From an uncultured Enorma sp. (GTDB taxonomy: Bacteria > Actinomycetota > Coriobacteriia > Coriobacteriales > Coriobacteriaceae): a stretch of 48,350 nucleotides of DNA. Under the pieces are notes generated by a model. The model searched no databases. It was not told the origin of the DNA and saw only the letters and a program-made list of their open reading frames with translations. A program made the translations under genes and the position numbers. How positions within the stretch are numbered: position 1 is the stretch's first letter; every line of letters begins with the position of its first letter. The stretch spans positions 1-48,350 of the forward strand of contig CAJLVH010000002.1 in the NCBI GenBank assembly GCA_905210055.1, in the 5' to 3' direction. Positions 22,541 through 31,990 of this stretch are shown one piece after another.

Positions 22541-24124
22541 TTACAGCTTCAGCGTCGCCTGCTCGACGAAGCCTGCCATGCCGTCGATATCGACAACGTC
22601 GTTGTGCAGCACGGGTGCCTCTTGCAGGGAGGCGAGCTGCACGGGCGGCGTCGTGCCGGTGGCCTCGGCGAGCACGTCCATGCAGGCGAAGTCGTCCGTA
22701 GGCACGTCGAGGCCGATCGCCTCGGCAACGGCGCGCGGGAACTTGTAGGGGCTCGCGGTCGAGAGCAGCACGCGGGCGCGGGAGCCGGGCGCGGGCGCGA
22801 CCTGCTCGAGCGCATGGTAGCCGCATGCGGTATGCGGATCCATCAGGTAGCCGTGGCTCTCCCAGCAAGCGTGGATCGCCGCCGCGACCTCATCCTCGCT
22901 CGCCCAAGCACACGCGAACACCTCCTGGATGCGCGCAAGCAGATCCTTCGGCACCTCATAGCGTCCAGTCTCGGCAAGGCTCTGCATGAGCGAGGCCACG
23001 AGTTCGCAGTCGCCGCCGCTCAGGTAGTAGAGCATGCGCTCGAGGTTCGACGAGATGAGGATGTCCATAGAAGGCGACGTGGTGGTGAAGAAGGGACGGT
23101 TGCGGTCGTATACGCCCGTGGTGAGGAAGTCGAAGAGCACGTTGTTCGCGTCGCTCGCCACGATGAGCTTCGCCACAGGGAGCCCGAGCAGCTTCGCGTA
23201 ATAGCCAGCGAGCACGTCTCCGAAGTTGCCCGTGGGGACGCAGAATTCGACTTCGTCGCCCGTTTTGATCGTACCCGCGCGCAGCAGCTGCGCATAGGCG
23301 GCGAAGTAGTACACGACCTGCGGCACGAGGCGTCCCACGTTGATGGAGTTCGCGCTGCTGAGCGTCCAGCTTGCGTTACTCAGCCGTTCGGCGAGCGCGC
23401 GGTCGGCGAAGATGCGCTTCACGGCGCTCTGCGCGTCGTCGAAGTTGCCGCGCACCGCGCATACGTTGACGTTGCCGCCGGTCTGCGTGGTCATTTGCAG
23501 TTCCTGCACGCGGCTGACCTTGCCTTCGGGGTAGAACACGGTTATGCCGCAGCCGCTTGCGTCGGCGAAGCCGGCGAGTGCGGCCTTGCCCGTGTCGCCG
23601 GATGTAGCGGTGACGATCATGACGCGCTCGGCAGTGCTGGCAGCGCCGGAGCCGCTGGCGGGCGCGGCGCCGGAATTCGCACGCGCCATGAGCCGCGGGA
23701 GCATCTGCAAGGCGACGTCTTTGAACGCGCTTGTGGGGCCGTGGAACAGCTCGAGCACGGAGACGGGGGCGAAGGAATCGCACTCATGCGCTTCATTACG
23801 CCCAACGCCTGTCCCCTTTGTCATGCCATTGGGGACTGTCCCCAGTGGCAGGAGGGGGGTGACTTCGGGGCTTGCGAAGGTGCCGTCGTAGGCTTCGCGC
23901 ACGCACGCGGCGATCTCGTCTGCCGTGTAATCAGGAAGTAACAATTGCAGTACAGCACGGGCGATGTCGTGATACGACTGTTCGGCAAGGCCTGTTACCT
24001 CGATCTTTTCCGAACCGAGCGTGTCGCAGACGTACAGACCGCCGTCTGGTGCCAGCCCTTCGCGAATCGCCTCCTTCGAGGTGCGAGAAATAGCCCGTGA
24101 ACGTGTACTATGATACAAATTCAT
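22541..24124 (-). CDS. thrC: Threonine synthase with an inserted repeat-derived segment
   Basis: A 527-residue PLP enzyme that makes threonine from phosphohomoserine. It has the N-terminal YHSTRSRAISRTSKEAIREGLAPDGGL-type family opening, the PLP lysine in PTSAFKDVALQ, ATSGDTGKAAL, and PTGNFGDVLAGYYA. I chose ATG 24124 because GAGGAG precedes it. Between EVTPLLPL and SVLELFHGPTSAFKD lies an extra stretch of roughly 25 residues (LGTVPNGMTKGTGVGRNEAHE...), part of which is coded by a palindromic repeat at 23825-23849. The segment is near the active-site entrance in sequence but keeps the frame. It is divergent from lysC across 98 bp. Confidence 0.94.
   Translation of the reverse strand: MNLYHSTRSRAISRTSKEAIREGLAPDGGLYVCDTLGSEKIEVTGLAEQSYHDIARAVLQLLLPDYTADEIAACVREAYDGTFASPEVTPLLPLGTVPNGMTKGTGVGRNEAHECDSFAPVSVLELFHGPTSAFKDVALQMLPRLMARANSGAAPASGSGAASTAERVMIVTATSGDTGKAALAGFADASGCGITVFYPEGKVSRVQELQMTTQTGGNVNVCAVRGNFDDAQSAVKRIFADRALAERLSNASWTLSSANSINVGRLVPQVVYYFAAYAQLLRAGTIKTGDEVEFCVPTGNFGDVLAGYYAKLLGLPVAKLIVASDANNVLFDFLTTGVYDRNRPFFTTTSPSMDILISSNLERMLYYLSGGDCELVASLMQSLAETGRYEVPKDLLARIQEVFACAWASEDEVAAAIHACWESHGYLMDPHTACGYHALEQVAPAPGSRARVLLSTASPYKFPRAVAEAIGLDVPTDDFACMDVLAEATGTTPPVQLASLQEAPVLHNDVVDIDGMAGFVEQATLKL
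23825..23849. repeat. Palindromic GGGGAC/GTCCCC repeat inside thrC
   Basis: GCCATTGGGGAC-T-GTCCCCAGTGGC is an imperfect 25-bp palindrome (one mismatch). It matches the core of the perfect 33-bp palindrome at 45728-45760 and lies wholly within the thrC coding sequence, where it codes PLGTVPNG. Confidence 0.85.
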
Positions 24125-24222
24125 GTGGAAGCTCCTCGTGTACGCTGGAGTTCTGCCCATGTCATGGTATCAGAGCACGTCGCGCACGTGGTGGTAGGCA
24201 CAAGAAAGGTAACCTTCTCGTT

Positions 24223-25620
24223 ATGATTAAGATCGCCAAGTTCGGCGGCTCATCGGTCGCCGATGCCAAGCACTTCCGACAGATCAAGGCAATTGTCGAC
24301 GCGGATCCCGCGCGCCGGTTCATCGTCGTGTCCGCGTGCGGTCGTCGCTGGAAGAGCGATGCTAAGGTCACCGACTTGCTCTACCTGGTTTCCGCTCATA
24401 TGCGCTATCACGTTTCGTGCGACGACCTGCTCGATGATATCGGCAGCCGTTTCTTTGCCATCGCCGACGAGCTAGGGCTCACGTATCCTATCCGCGAGGA
24501 GTACGCGAAGTTCTGCGAGCGCGTACACGCGAACGAGCTCACCCAGGAAGAGCTCGTGAGCCGTGGCGAGTACTTCACCGGTCGTCTCATGGCCGAGTAC
24601 CTTGGCTTGCCCTTCCTCGATGCGGCGGATGTCGTTGCCTTCCATCACGACGGATCGCTCGACATGGAGCGCACGAATGACCTCATCCAGGAGAAGGGTA
24701 TCCCCGGCGGCTTCCTCATGCCGGGCTTCTACGGCGCCACGCGCGAGGGTCGCATCATGCTGCTCGACCGCGGCGGCGGCGACATCTCTGGTTCCATTTT
24801 GGCGAAGTGCCTCGGCGCGGACCTGTACGAGAACTGGACGGATGTCTCGGGCTTCCTTTCCGCGGATCCTCGTATCGTGGACAATCCGCAGCCCATCGGC
24901 CGCATTACCTATCAGGAGCTGCGCGAGCTCTCCTACATGGGCGCGTCCGTCCTGCACGAGGAGGCCGTATTCCCGGTCATGGAAGCGGGCATCCCCATCG
25001 CCATCAAGAACACGAACCGCCCGCAAGACCCCGGTACGATCATCTCGGATCGCGACGACTACGTCTCGGGTGAGCCCATCATCACGGGCGTGACCGGCAA
25101 GCGCAACTTCGTGGCCGTGCACGTACTCAAAGACCACCTCACCAACGAGATCGGTTACTATCGCCGCGTGCTTTCCGTCTTCGAGCGCTACCGCGTGAGC
25201 GTGGAGCACATTCCCTCGGGCATCGATTCGTTCGCCGTGGTCGTGCGTGGCGAGGACGTGAAGGACTCGCTGTGGTCGATCGTCGCGGACATTAAGCGCG
25301 AAGTTGAGCCCGATAAGATCAAGGTTGTGGACGATCTGGCGCTCGTTTCCACCGTGGGTCGCAACATGGTGGGACGTCCCGGCGTATCGGGGTCGCTCTT
25401 CGCGGCGCTTGGCCAGGAGGGCGTGTCCATCCGCATGATGTCGCAGGGCTCGGACGAGATCAACATCATCGTGGGTGTGCGCGACAGCGATTTCGAGCGT
25501 GCGATCCGTGCGATCTACCGGGCATTTTCCGACGGCGACCATCTATTGGAGCTTTCCGACCTCAAGCGCGCCGAAGAAGAGGCGCGTATCGAGACCGCAG
25601 GCTTGGCTAGCAGGGAGTAG
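24223..25620 (+). CDS. lysC: Aspartate kinase
   Basis: A 465-residue aspartate kinase, the first step of lysine, methionine and threonine synthesis. The N-terminal kinase domain has KFGGSSVA; RGGGDISGSILAKCLGA and the later TDVSGFLSADPRIV follow. The C-terminal third carries two ACT-type regulatory segments (VHVLKDHLTNEIGYYRRVLSVFERY, VSTVGRNMVGRPGVSGSLFAAL), so feedback inhibition by an amino acid is likely. I chose ATG 24223; AAAGG lies about 13 bases upstream, a rather long gap. asd follows after eight bases, so they form an operon. Confidence 0.94.
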   Translation: MIKIAKFGGSSVADAKHFRQIKAIVDADPARRFIVVSACGRRWKSDAKVTDLLYLVSAHMRYHVSCDDLLDDIGSRFFAIADELGLTYPIREEYAKFCERVHANELTQEELVSRGEYFTGRLMAEYLGLPFLDAADVVAFHHDGSLDMERTNDLIQEKGIPGGFLMPGFYGATREGRIMLLDRGGGDISGSILAKCLGADLYENWTDVSGFLSADPRIVDNPQPIGRITYQELRELSYMGASVLHEEAVFPVMEAGIPIAIKNTNRPQDPGTIISDRDDYVSGEPIITGVTGKRNFVAVHVLKDHLTNEIGYYRRVLSVFERYRVSVEHIPSGIDSFAVVVRGEDVKDSLWSIVADIKREVEPDKIKVVDDLALVSTVGRNMVGRPGVSGSLFAALGQEGVSIRMMSQGSDEINIIVGVRDSDFERAIRAIYRAFSDGDHLLELSDLKRAEEEARIETAGLASRE

Positions 25621-25628
25621 GAGGAACT

Positions 25629-26654
25629 ATGAAGCAGTACACCATCGCTATTCTGGGCGCGACGGGCGCCGTGGGAACGCAGATGCTCCAGTGCTTGGAT
25701 GAGCAGGGTATTCCCGTGGGCGAACTGCGTCTCCTTGCGAGCGCTCGCAGCGCGGGCAAGACGGTTGAGTTCCAAGGTCGCGAGGTTACGATCCAGGAGG
25801 CTCGCCCTGAAGCGTTCGAGGGTTGCGACTTCGTGCTTGGTGCGGCGGACGACGCTATCGCCCGTGAGCTTTTGCCGAAAGCCGTGGAGGCGGGCGCCGT
25901 CGTGGTGGATAACAGCCACGCGTTCCGTCTCGATCCGGATGTGCCGCTCGTGGTCCCCGAGGTAAATGGCGCGGACGTCGCTTGGCACAAGGGCATCATC
26001 GCGAACCCCAACTGCGCGACGATCATCGGACTCGTGCCCACGTGGCCGCTACACCAGGTGGCGGGCGTGACGCGCATGGTCGTTTCCACCTATCAGGCGG
26101 CGAGCGGCGCGGGCGCTCCGGGCATGGCCGAACTCGAGGCGCAGATTGCCGCCATGGGTCGCGGGGAGGAGATTCCCGCACCCCAGGCGTTCGCGGCGCA
26201 GCTGGTGAGCAACCTCATCCCACAGATTGGCGGCTTTGACGGCGAGGGCTATACCTCGGAGGAGATGAAGCTGCAGAACGAGGGTCGCAAGATCATGCAC
26301 CTGCCCGAGCTCCGCGTGAACTGCACCTGCGTGCGCGTGCCGGTACTGCGTTCGCATTCCGAGAGCATCACGCTCGAGTTCGAGCGCGATATCACGCTCG
26401 ATGAGGCACGCGAGGCGCTCGCTGCCGCTCCTGGCGTGAAGCTTGTGGACGACCGCGCCGCCGAGAATGCGCACGATCGTTTCCCCATGCCGATCGACAC
26501 TTCCGACCAGGATCTTATCTGGGTCGGCCGCGTGCGTCGGGATATCTCGAACCCCAATCCCAACCGAGGCATCACGTTTTGGTGCTGCGGCGACCAGATT
26601 CGCAAGGGCGCTGCGACGAACGCCGTCCAGATTCTCAAGCTCCTCACTGAGTAA
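25629..26654 (+). CDS. asd: Aspartate-semialdehyde dehydrogenase
   Basis: A 341-residue enzyme that reduces aspartyl phosphate to aspartate semialdehyde, the step after LysC. The nucleotide motif is GATGAVGTQML, the catalytic Cys is C129 in NPNCATI, and later RVPVLRSHSESITLEFE matches the family substrate region. It starts after GTAGGAGGAAC, eight bases after the lysC stop. A bidirectional terminator follows. Length and motifs are ordinary. Confidence 0.95.
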   Translation: MKQYTIAILGATGAVGTQMLQCLDEQGIPVGELRLLASARSAGKTVEFQGREVTIQEARPEAFEGCDFVLGAADDAIARELLPKAVEAGAVVVDNSHAFRLDPDVPLVVPEVNGADVAWHKGIIANPNCATIIGLVPTWPLHQVAGVTRMVVSTYQAASGAGAPGMAELEAQIAAMGRGEEIPAPQAFAAQLVSNLIPQIGGFDGEGYTSEEMKLQNEGRKIMHLPELRVNCTCVRVPVLRSHSESITLEFERDITLDEAREALAAAPGVKLVDDRAAENAHDRFPMPIDTSDQDLIWVGRVRRDISNPNPNRGITFWCCGDQIRKGAATNAVQILKLLTE

Positions 26655-26686
26655 AGGTAAAAATACCCCAGGGGTTTTTAACATTG

Positions 26687-26721
26687 CGCCCCCGAGCAGG
26701 CTTTCTGTTCGGGGGCGTTTT
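26687..26721. terminator. Bidirectional terminator between asd and the FtsX permease
   Basis: CGCCCCCGA (26687-26695) pairs perfectly with TCGGGGGCG (26709-26717) and is followed by TTTT on the + strand. It lies between two convergent genes. Confidence 0.85.
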
Positions 26722-26737
26722 CCATCGCAGGCTCTGG

Positions 26738-27973
26738 TTATTCGACACTCTTGAGCGCTTCGATCATGTCGATGCGATTGAGCGTGCGGTTCGTGATGAG
26801 GTTCACGGCGAGTGCGAATACGAGCGGGAGTACCGCCGCGAACACGTAGCTCAAGGGCGTGACCACCGTCAGGAAGCTGATCGACGGCATCTTGAGCGCG
26901 TGAAGCAGCATGTCGCCCAGCACGTATCCAAGTGGCAGGCCGCACACGATGCCGATCATCGTGAGGATGATCGTTTCCTTGTTCACATAGTGGTGCACCT
27001 CGCGCGGGCGGAAGCCGAGCACCTTGATGGTTGCCAGTTCGCGTTCGCGCTCGGAGATGTTTGTCGTGGAGAGCGTGAACAGTACGGCGAACGCGAGTGC
27101 CGCCGCCATGCCGAGCACGATGGCCACGACGGCATTGATGAGCATGAACGACTGCGAGAAATCGTCGGCGAGCTCGTCGGTGCTCGTCACCGAGAGGAAG
27201 CGTGAATCGTCCGCGAGCTCTTCGGTGAGCGAGGCTTCGGCATCGTCACCAGTACAGCGCACGAGCACGCCGTTTGCCTGGAACGCACCGGTATCGTCGA
27301 GGGCGCTCGCGCGGTCGCCAAACGCTTCGAGGTAGGCGCTCTGTGTCATATACACGTAATTGCCCAGGTAATTCCGGGCGATGCGCGCAACGTCGATCTC
27401 CGTCTGCTCGAGGTGCGAGTCCTGGAGCTCAACGGTGTCCCCCGCGGAAAAGCCCAAGACTTCGGAAGCGTTCTGCGTTATGACCGCGCCGTGCTCGGGC
27501 AGATCGACGCTCGCACTCGTATCGAGGTCGGTGACGCTTACAAAGCGGGAGAAGCGGTCGGAGCGGGCGTAGTCATCGGGGAGGACGATGAGCTGCACGC
27601 TTTCCTCGCCACCGTCGTACTTGAGCGTCGTGGTATCGATATAGATGGAAACGACTTCGTCCACGCGAGCATCTTCGGCGAGCTCGGCTATGGCATCGTT
27701 GTGGTCATCTGGCTCCATGGCAGCGAGGATGCTGTAATGCGCGATGCGTTCGTACTGTTCGGGTACGAGCTCGGCCACGGAGTCCTTGATGGCAAAGCCG
27801 CACACGATGAGCGCCGTGCAGCCGAGGATGCCCGCAACCGTCATGAAGAAGCGCCGCTTGTAGCGGAAGAGGTTGCGCGCCGTGACCTTGTTCAGGAACG
27901 AGAGGCGACTCCACACGGCAGGAATATGTTCGAGGAAGATGCGCGAGCCAGACTTCGGTGCCTTGGGGCGCAT
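26738..27973 (-). pseudogene. FtsX-type ABC permease, C-terminal part after a frameshift
   Basis: This 411-residue frame (from ATG 27973, MRPKAPKSGSRIF) is the C-terminal third of an about 1,200-residue FtsX/MacB-like permease. It has a TM segment (RFFMTVAGILGCTALIVCGFA), an extracytoplasmic domain, and a last FtsX domain (AVVAIVLGMAAALAFAVLFTLS, RERELATIKVLGFRPREV, two more TM) ending MIEALKSVE. The preceding residues in this frame, RRTPAEL, continue the sense of the upstream frame after TAYLAA. It has no ribosome site and would not be expected as a separate gene. Convergent with asd. Confidence 0.8.
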
Positions 27974-30414
27974 GAGCTCGGCGGGCGTGCGGCGAGATAG
28001 GCCGTGCCGCCGATCGCGACGATGAAGATCGCCATACCGCCGAAGCCGTAGAGCGGCTCGAATGAGAAACCGTAGCTCGGCAGCAGGTACATGATGTCGA
28101 AGATGGTGAAGATGAATGCCGGCAGCGCGATGAAGCCCAGGAAGAGGCCGAGCAGGCAACCGGAGATGCAGGCGGCGAGCGCGTAGGTGAGGTACTTGGC
28201 GAAGATCTCGCCGTTGCGATACCCGAGCGCCTTGTACGTGCCAATAAGCCCGCGTTCCTCCTCGACGAGGCGCGTGATCGTGGTGAGGGAAACGAGCGCC
28301 GCCACCACGAGGAAGACGATGGGGAAGAGTGTGCCGATGGCCTCGATCGAATCGGCATCGCTCGAGATCGATGAATAGCTCGAGAGCGACGACCGCGTTT
28401 GCACGTACCACGTGGCAGCATCGATGTCGTCGATTTCTGCCTGGGCATCGGCGAGTTCAGCCTCCGCCTCTGCGAACTGTTCGTCTGCCTCCGTGCGTCC
28501 GTCCTGCCATTCTGCAAGGCCGTCCTGGTATTCCGCCATGCCGTCTTCATATTCCGCACGCCCGCGATCGAGCTCTACTTGGGCGTCGATAAGTGCTTGA
28601 CGTGCGGCGGGAAGGCTCGCGGCGCCCGCTTCGAGCTCGGCTTCCGCGCGTTCAAATTCTCTGCGGCCGACGGCGACGCCATCATCAAACGCGCGCCAGG
28701 AATCCTCTTCGATCTGAGCGAATTCCTCTTCTGCGCGCGCTTCGGCAAGGGGAAGCGCTTCATCGAGTGCCGCTTGAAGCGCGGCGCCCATGGCCGCGTC
28801 GATGGCAGCCCGACGGCCGCTCTTTAGGCGTTCGTCGATGGTGTTTACCGTGTTCCAGAGCTCTGCCGCCTCGGTCTGCTGCTCGAGCATGGCTTGAAGC
28901 GCCTCTAAGCCACCGACCTGCGCGTTGAGCTGGTTGATCGTTGCCTGGTACCCGTCACGCTGCTCTTCGAGCCCGCCGATTTGTTGTTCAAGTTCGGTTT
29001 TGGTGTTTTCGTATGCAGGGTCTGCTGGGTCGAGCGCGGCGATTTGCTGCTCGATCTCGCCAATCTGGCCGTCGAGCTCCTCGATTGCCTTTTGAGCCGT
29101 GGTATAGGCAGTGACGTTTCCGCTTGTCTGCTCGATGGCTGCTTCGAGCGCTTCGAGCGTACCCCATTGCGCTTGGATAGGTTCGAGCTTTTCGGCGTAC
29201 ATCTCGCGTATGGCGAGCGCCTGCTTGACTTCTTCCTGATCCTCGAACGCGGCGAGCGCCTGCTGTTCGATGACGGGACGCATCTGTTCGACCTGCGCCT
29301 TCGCAGCCGCGGTCGCTTGTGCACGAGCAGCTTCGAGCGCTTGCTCGCGCCCGTCTTCGAGCATGCTTGCAAGCTCGGCGCGCGCCTCGGATGTGCTCTG
29401 TTCGAACTCCGTCCAACCCGCAGCAAGCTGGGCACGTCCGTCGGCGATTTCGGCCTCACCCGCATGGAGCTCCGCCCAGCCATCGTCGATTTCCGCCTGG
29501 CCGCTCATGAGCTCCTCGAGCGCATCGCCCAGCTGGCGCGCCGCGTCTTCGAGTTCCGCCCAACCGTCGGCAAGTTCCGCCTCGGCATCGGCGCGCTCCG
29601 CTTCGAATTCCGCGCGCGCGTCGTCGAGTTCTGCCTGAGCCTCGCCCTTGACGGCTGCCGTGCGCGCGGCCTCGCGGTCGGCGCGGATCTCGTCCTCGAT
29701 GCGATCGGTTACCACACGGACGTGCTCGGTATACGCGTCTGAGTACGCGGCGAGTTCGTCCGCGCCCTCCACGGTGAGGTACGCGACGGTGTACGCATCG
29801 CCCTCGACGGCGTCCGGCGTCACGAAGAACGTGTAGTCGGAGCTCGAGCTCGAGCGGAACGAGAGCTCGGGGTTGCTCACGTCCATGGCGTCGACCACGA
29901 TTCCGCAGATGCGGTAGGGATGGCGAGCAAACACCGCCTCGTCCTCGTTTTCGGCTTCAGATATCTCGACGGTGTCGCCGATCTTGAGACCGCTCGCGTC
30001 GATGAACTTCTGCGTAACCGCGACCTCGTCGGCCGTTTCGGGCAGTTCGCCGTCAACAACGTAGGGCACGTTCAGCCCGCGTGCGGAAAGCGCCTTCACC
30101 TCGACGGACGCGCGGGCGCCTTCGACGTCGGTGTACGTCGCTTCCGTCCACCCGCCCTCGGCGGCCTCGACGCCTTCAACCGAGGCGAGTGCGGCGATGT
30201 CGTCATCGTCCAGGCCGAGCGTCGAGAGCACCTGCACGTCGAAGAGATGCTGGGTATCGAAGAACGAATCTGCCGCGTTGTGCAGGTCGGTGCAGGCGGC
30301 GCGCAGTCCGCAGAACATGGCGACGCCGAGCGCGCAGATCACGGCAATCGAAACGAAGCGCTTGAGATTGCCTCGTATGGTGCGCGTTGTGTCCTTCCGA
30401 AACGCCCCGGTCAT
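27892..30414 (-). pseudogene. FtsX-type ABC permease, N-terminal part, frameshifted near 27990
   Basis: This frame codes the N-terminal about 810 residues of the permease: a first TM segment (FVSIAVICALGVAMFCGL), a MacB-like periplasmic core, and a very long Ala/Glu-rich coiled coil (about residues 250-680) with repeats such as AELxDGWAEL and AEYQDGLAEW. A first FtsX TM domain (FPIVFLVVAALVSLTTITRLVEEERGL...) follows, up to IGGTAYLAAR. After that the frame goes out of register (PPSSCAPRHRS...) and stops at 27892. The true continuation is in another frame (26738-27973). The ATPase gene lies 12 bases upstream. Such systems usually export peptides, lipids or drugs. Confidence 0.8.
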
Positions 30415-30426
30415 GATGCGCCGCCC

Positions 30427-31128
30427 CTACCACTCGATCTCTGCGATGGGTTTCGGCGCAGGGTTGAGCGACATCTCGGTCACCTTGCCGCTCTTGAAGC
30501 GGATAAGGCGATCCGCCATGGGCGCGAGCGCGGAATTGTGGGTGATGATGATGACGGTGATGCCGTCCTTGCGGCACGTGTCCTGCAGAAGCTGCAGGAT
30601 CTGCTTGCCCGTTTGGTAGTCGAGGGCGCCCGTGGGCTCGTCGCAGAGCAGGAGCTTGGGGTTCTTCGCGATGGCGCGCGCGATGGAGACGCGCTGCTGC
30701 TCGCCGCCGGAGAGTTGGGCGGGGAAGTTATCGAGACGTTCGGCCAGGCCTACCTTCTCAAGCGATTCGCGGGCGTCGAGCGCGTCCGGGCACACTTGCG
30801 CCGCGAGCTCCACGTTTTCGAGTGCGGTGAGGTTCGGCACGAGATTGTAGAACTGGAACACGAAGCCCACGTCGGTTCGGCGGTATTCCACGAGTTCGCG
30901 CTCGGTGGCATGGGTGATGTCGTTGCCGTCGACGAGCACCTCGCCCGAGGTCGCCGTGTCCATGCCGCCCAGGATATTGAGTGCTGTGGTCTTGCCCGCG
31001 CCGGATGCTCCCAGGATGACCGCGAGCTCGCCGCGTTCTACCTCGAACGTCGCTCCGTCGAGTGCGTGGATGAGCGTCTCTCCGGACCCGTATGCCTTGA
31101 TGACGTCGTTGAACTCGATGTATGCCAT
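30427..31128 (-). CDS. ABC transporter ATPase of the MacB/LolD type
   Basis: A 233-residue ATPase with Walker A GASGAGKTT, signature LSGGEQQRV, Walker B LLLCDEPTGALD and the H-loop IIITHN. Features such as FQFYNLVPNLTALENVELA place it with ATPases that partner FtsX-like permeases. ATG 31128 (MAYIEF) gives the normal N-terminus; it has no strong ribosome site. The partner permease begins 12 bases downstream but is frameshifted. A TetR gene lies divergently 219 bp away, presumably controlling this operon. Confidence 0.93.
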   Translation of the reverse strand: MAYIEFNDVIKAYGSGETLIHALDGATFEVERGELAVILGASGAGKTTALNILGGMDTATSGEVLVDGNDITHATERELVEYRRTDVGFVFQFYNLVPNLTALENVELAAQVCPDALDARESLEKVGLAERLDNFPAQLSGGEQQRVSIARAIAKNPKLLLCDEPTGALDYQTGKQILQLLQDTCRKDGITVIIITHNSALAPMADRLIRFKSGKVTEMSLNPAPKPIAEIEW

Positions 31129-31179
31129 ACGTCGCACCGATTCTGTATTCCGAGCCGCGTTGGCGCGCGGCACCATTAC

Positions 31180-31207
31180 TCGACAGCGTGTTGTCTAGTA
31201 GTATAGT
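31180..31207 (+). promoter_or_regulatory. tetR promoter with overlapping GACA/TGTC operator
   Basis: TCGACA (31180-31185), 16 bases, TATAGT (31202-31207) form a good sigma-70-like promoter reading toward tetR. The dyad GACA-N6-TGTC (31182-31195) overlaps its -35 region, a plausible TetR operator also reaching the divergent ABC operon. Confidence 0.5.
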
Positions 31208-31347
31208 GAGGACGCGGGAAGGGTTCGAGATGCGCTCGACACCCATAGACGAATTGTCGACCGCGCGATACCGGCGTCATGCGACGGCGGTGCCTGGCGC
31301 ATTTGCCACAGGGCACCCGGTAATGTCATCGAGCGCAAGGAGGGCAC

Positions 31348-31920
31348 ATGAACAGGCAGCCACAGGTCACCGAGCAAACGCGCGCCCATCTCATGCAGGC
31401 ATTCTGGGAGCTCTACCTCGAAAAGCCCATCGACAAGATCACCATTCGCGAGATCACCGACCGCGCGGGTTACAATCGCGCGACGTTCTACCTGCACTAT
31501 CGCGACGTGTACGACCTCTTCGAGCAACTCGAGAACGGTATCCTCACGCAGATTGGCAAGCTCGTGAACGACCGCCTGCTTACGGAGGAGACGCTCGATT
31601 TCTCGAACCACATGGGTTTCATCGTGCAGCTCGCCGAGCGTTTCAACGGTTTCATGCCGCGCCTGCTGGCGAGCGATCCCTCGTTCGCCGCGCGCCTGAA
31701 GGCCATCATCACTCCGCTGCTCGACCACTTCATCATCCCCGCCGGGACGCTTACCCCCGATGAGCAGGACATCCTGCGCGAGTTCTATGCAACCGGCCTG
31801 TTGAGCGCCATCACGGCATGGATGTCCCTGCGTGAGCGCATGCCTATCGACCAGTTCGTCGCGCTCATCGTGCGAACGCTCGCTCCCGGGGCGGATTCCG
31901 GTGATGCCCCCGCGCAGTGA
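31348..31920 (+). CDS. TetR/AcrR-family transcriptional regulator
   Basis: A 190-residue TetR regulator. The N-terminal helix-turn-helix is typical (KITIREITDRAGYNRATFYLHYRDVYDLFEQLE). The C-terminal part is an effector-binding helical domain with a late hydrophobic stretch (YATGLLSAITAWMSL) like the TetR_C_33/FasR-type branch. The start follows AAGGAGGGC. It is divergent from the ATPase-FtsX operon with a dyad over its own promoter, so it likely represses both. The ligand is unknown. Confidence 0.92.
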   Translation: MNRQPQVTEQTRAHLMQAFWELYLEKPIDKITIREITDRAGYNRATFYLHYRDVYDLFEQLENGILTQIGKLVNDRLLTEETLDFSNHMGFIVQLAERFNGFMPRLLASDPSFAARLKAIITPLLDHFIIPAGTLTPDEQDILREFYATGLLSAITAWMSLRERMPIDQFVALIVRTLAPGADSGDAPAQ

Positions 31921-31990
31921 GCGTGCCACGATGCTATACAATGCATTGAGCAGGCACGTGTGGCCGAAATACCGCGAGAGAGGGGTTCCC

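Noticed and set aside
22604..23941. A 445-codon plus-strand frame
   Set aside because: It is antisense to thrC; the composition is Arg/His-rich shadow sequence and no family is recognisable.
26664..26680. ACCCCAGGGGT followed by T5 after asd
   Set aside because: The dyad leaves too small a loop to form a stable hairpin; the stem at 26687-26717 is the better terminator.
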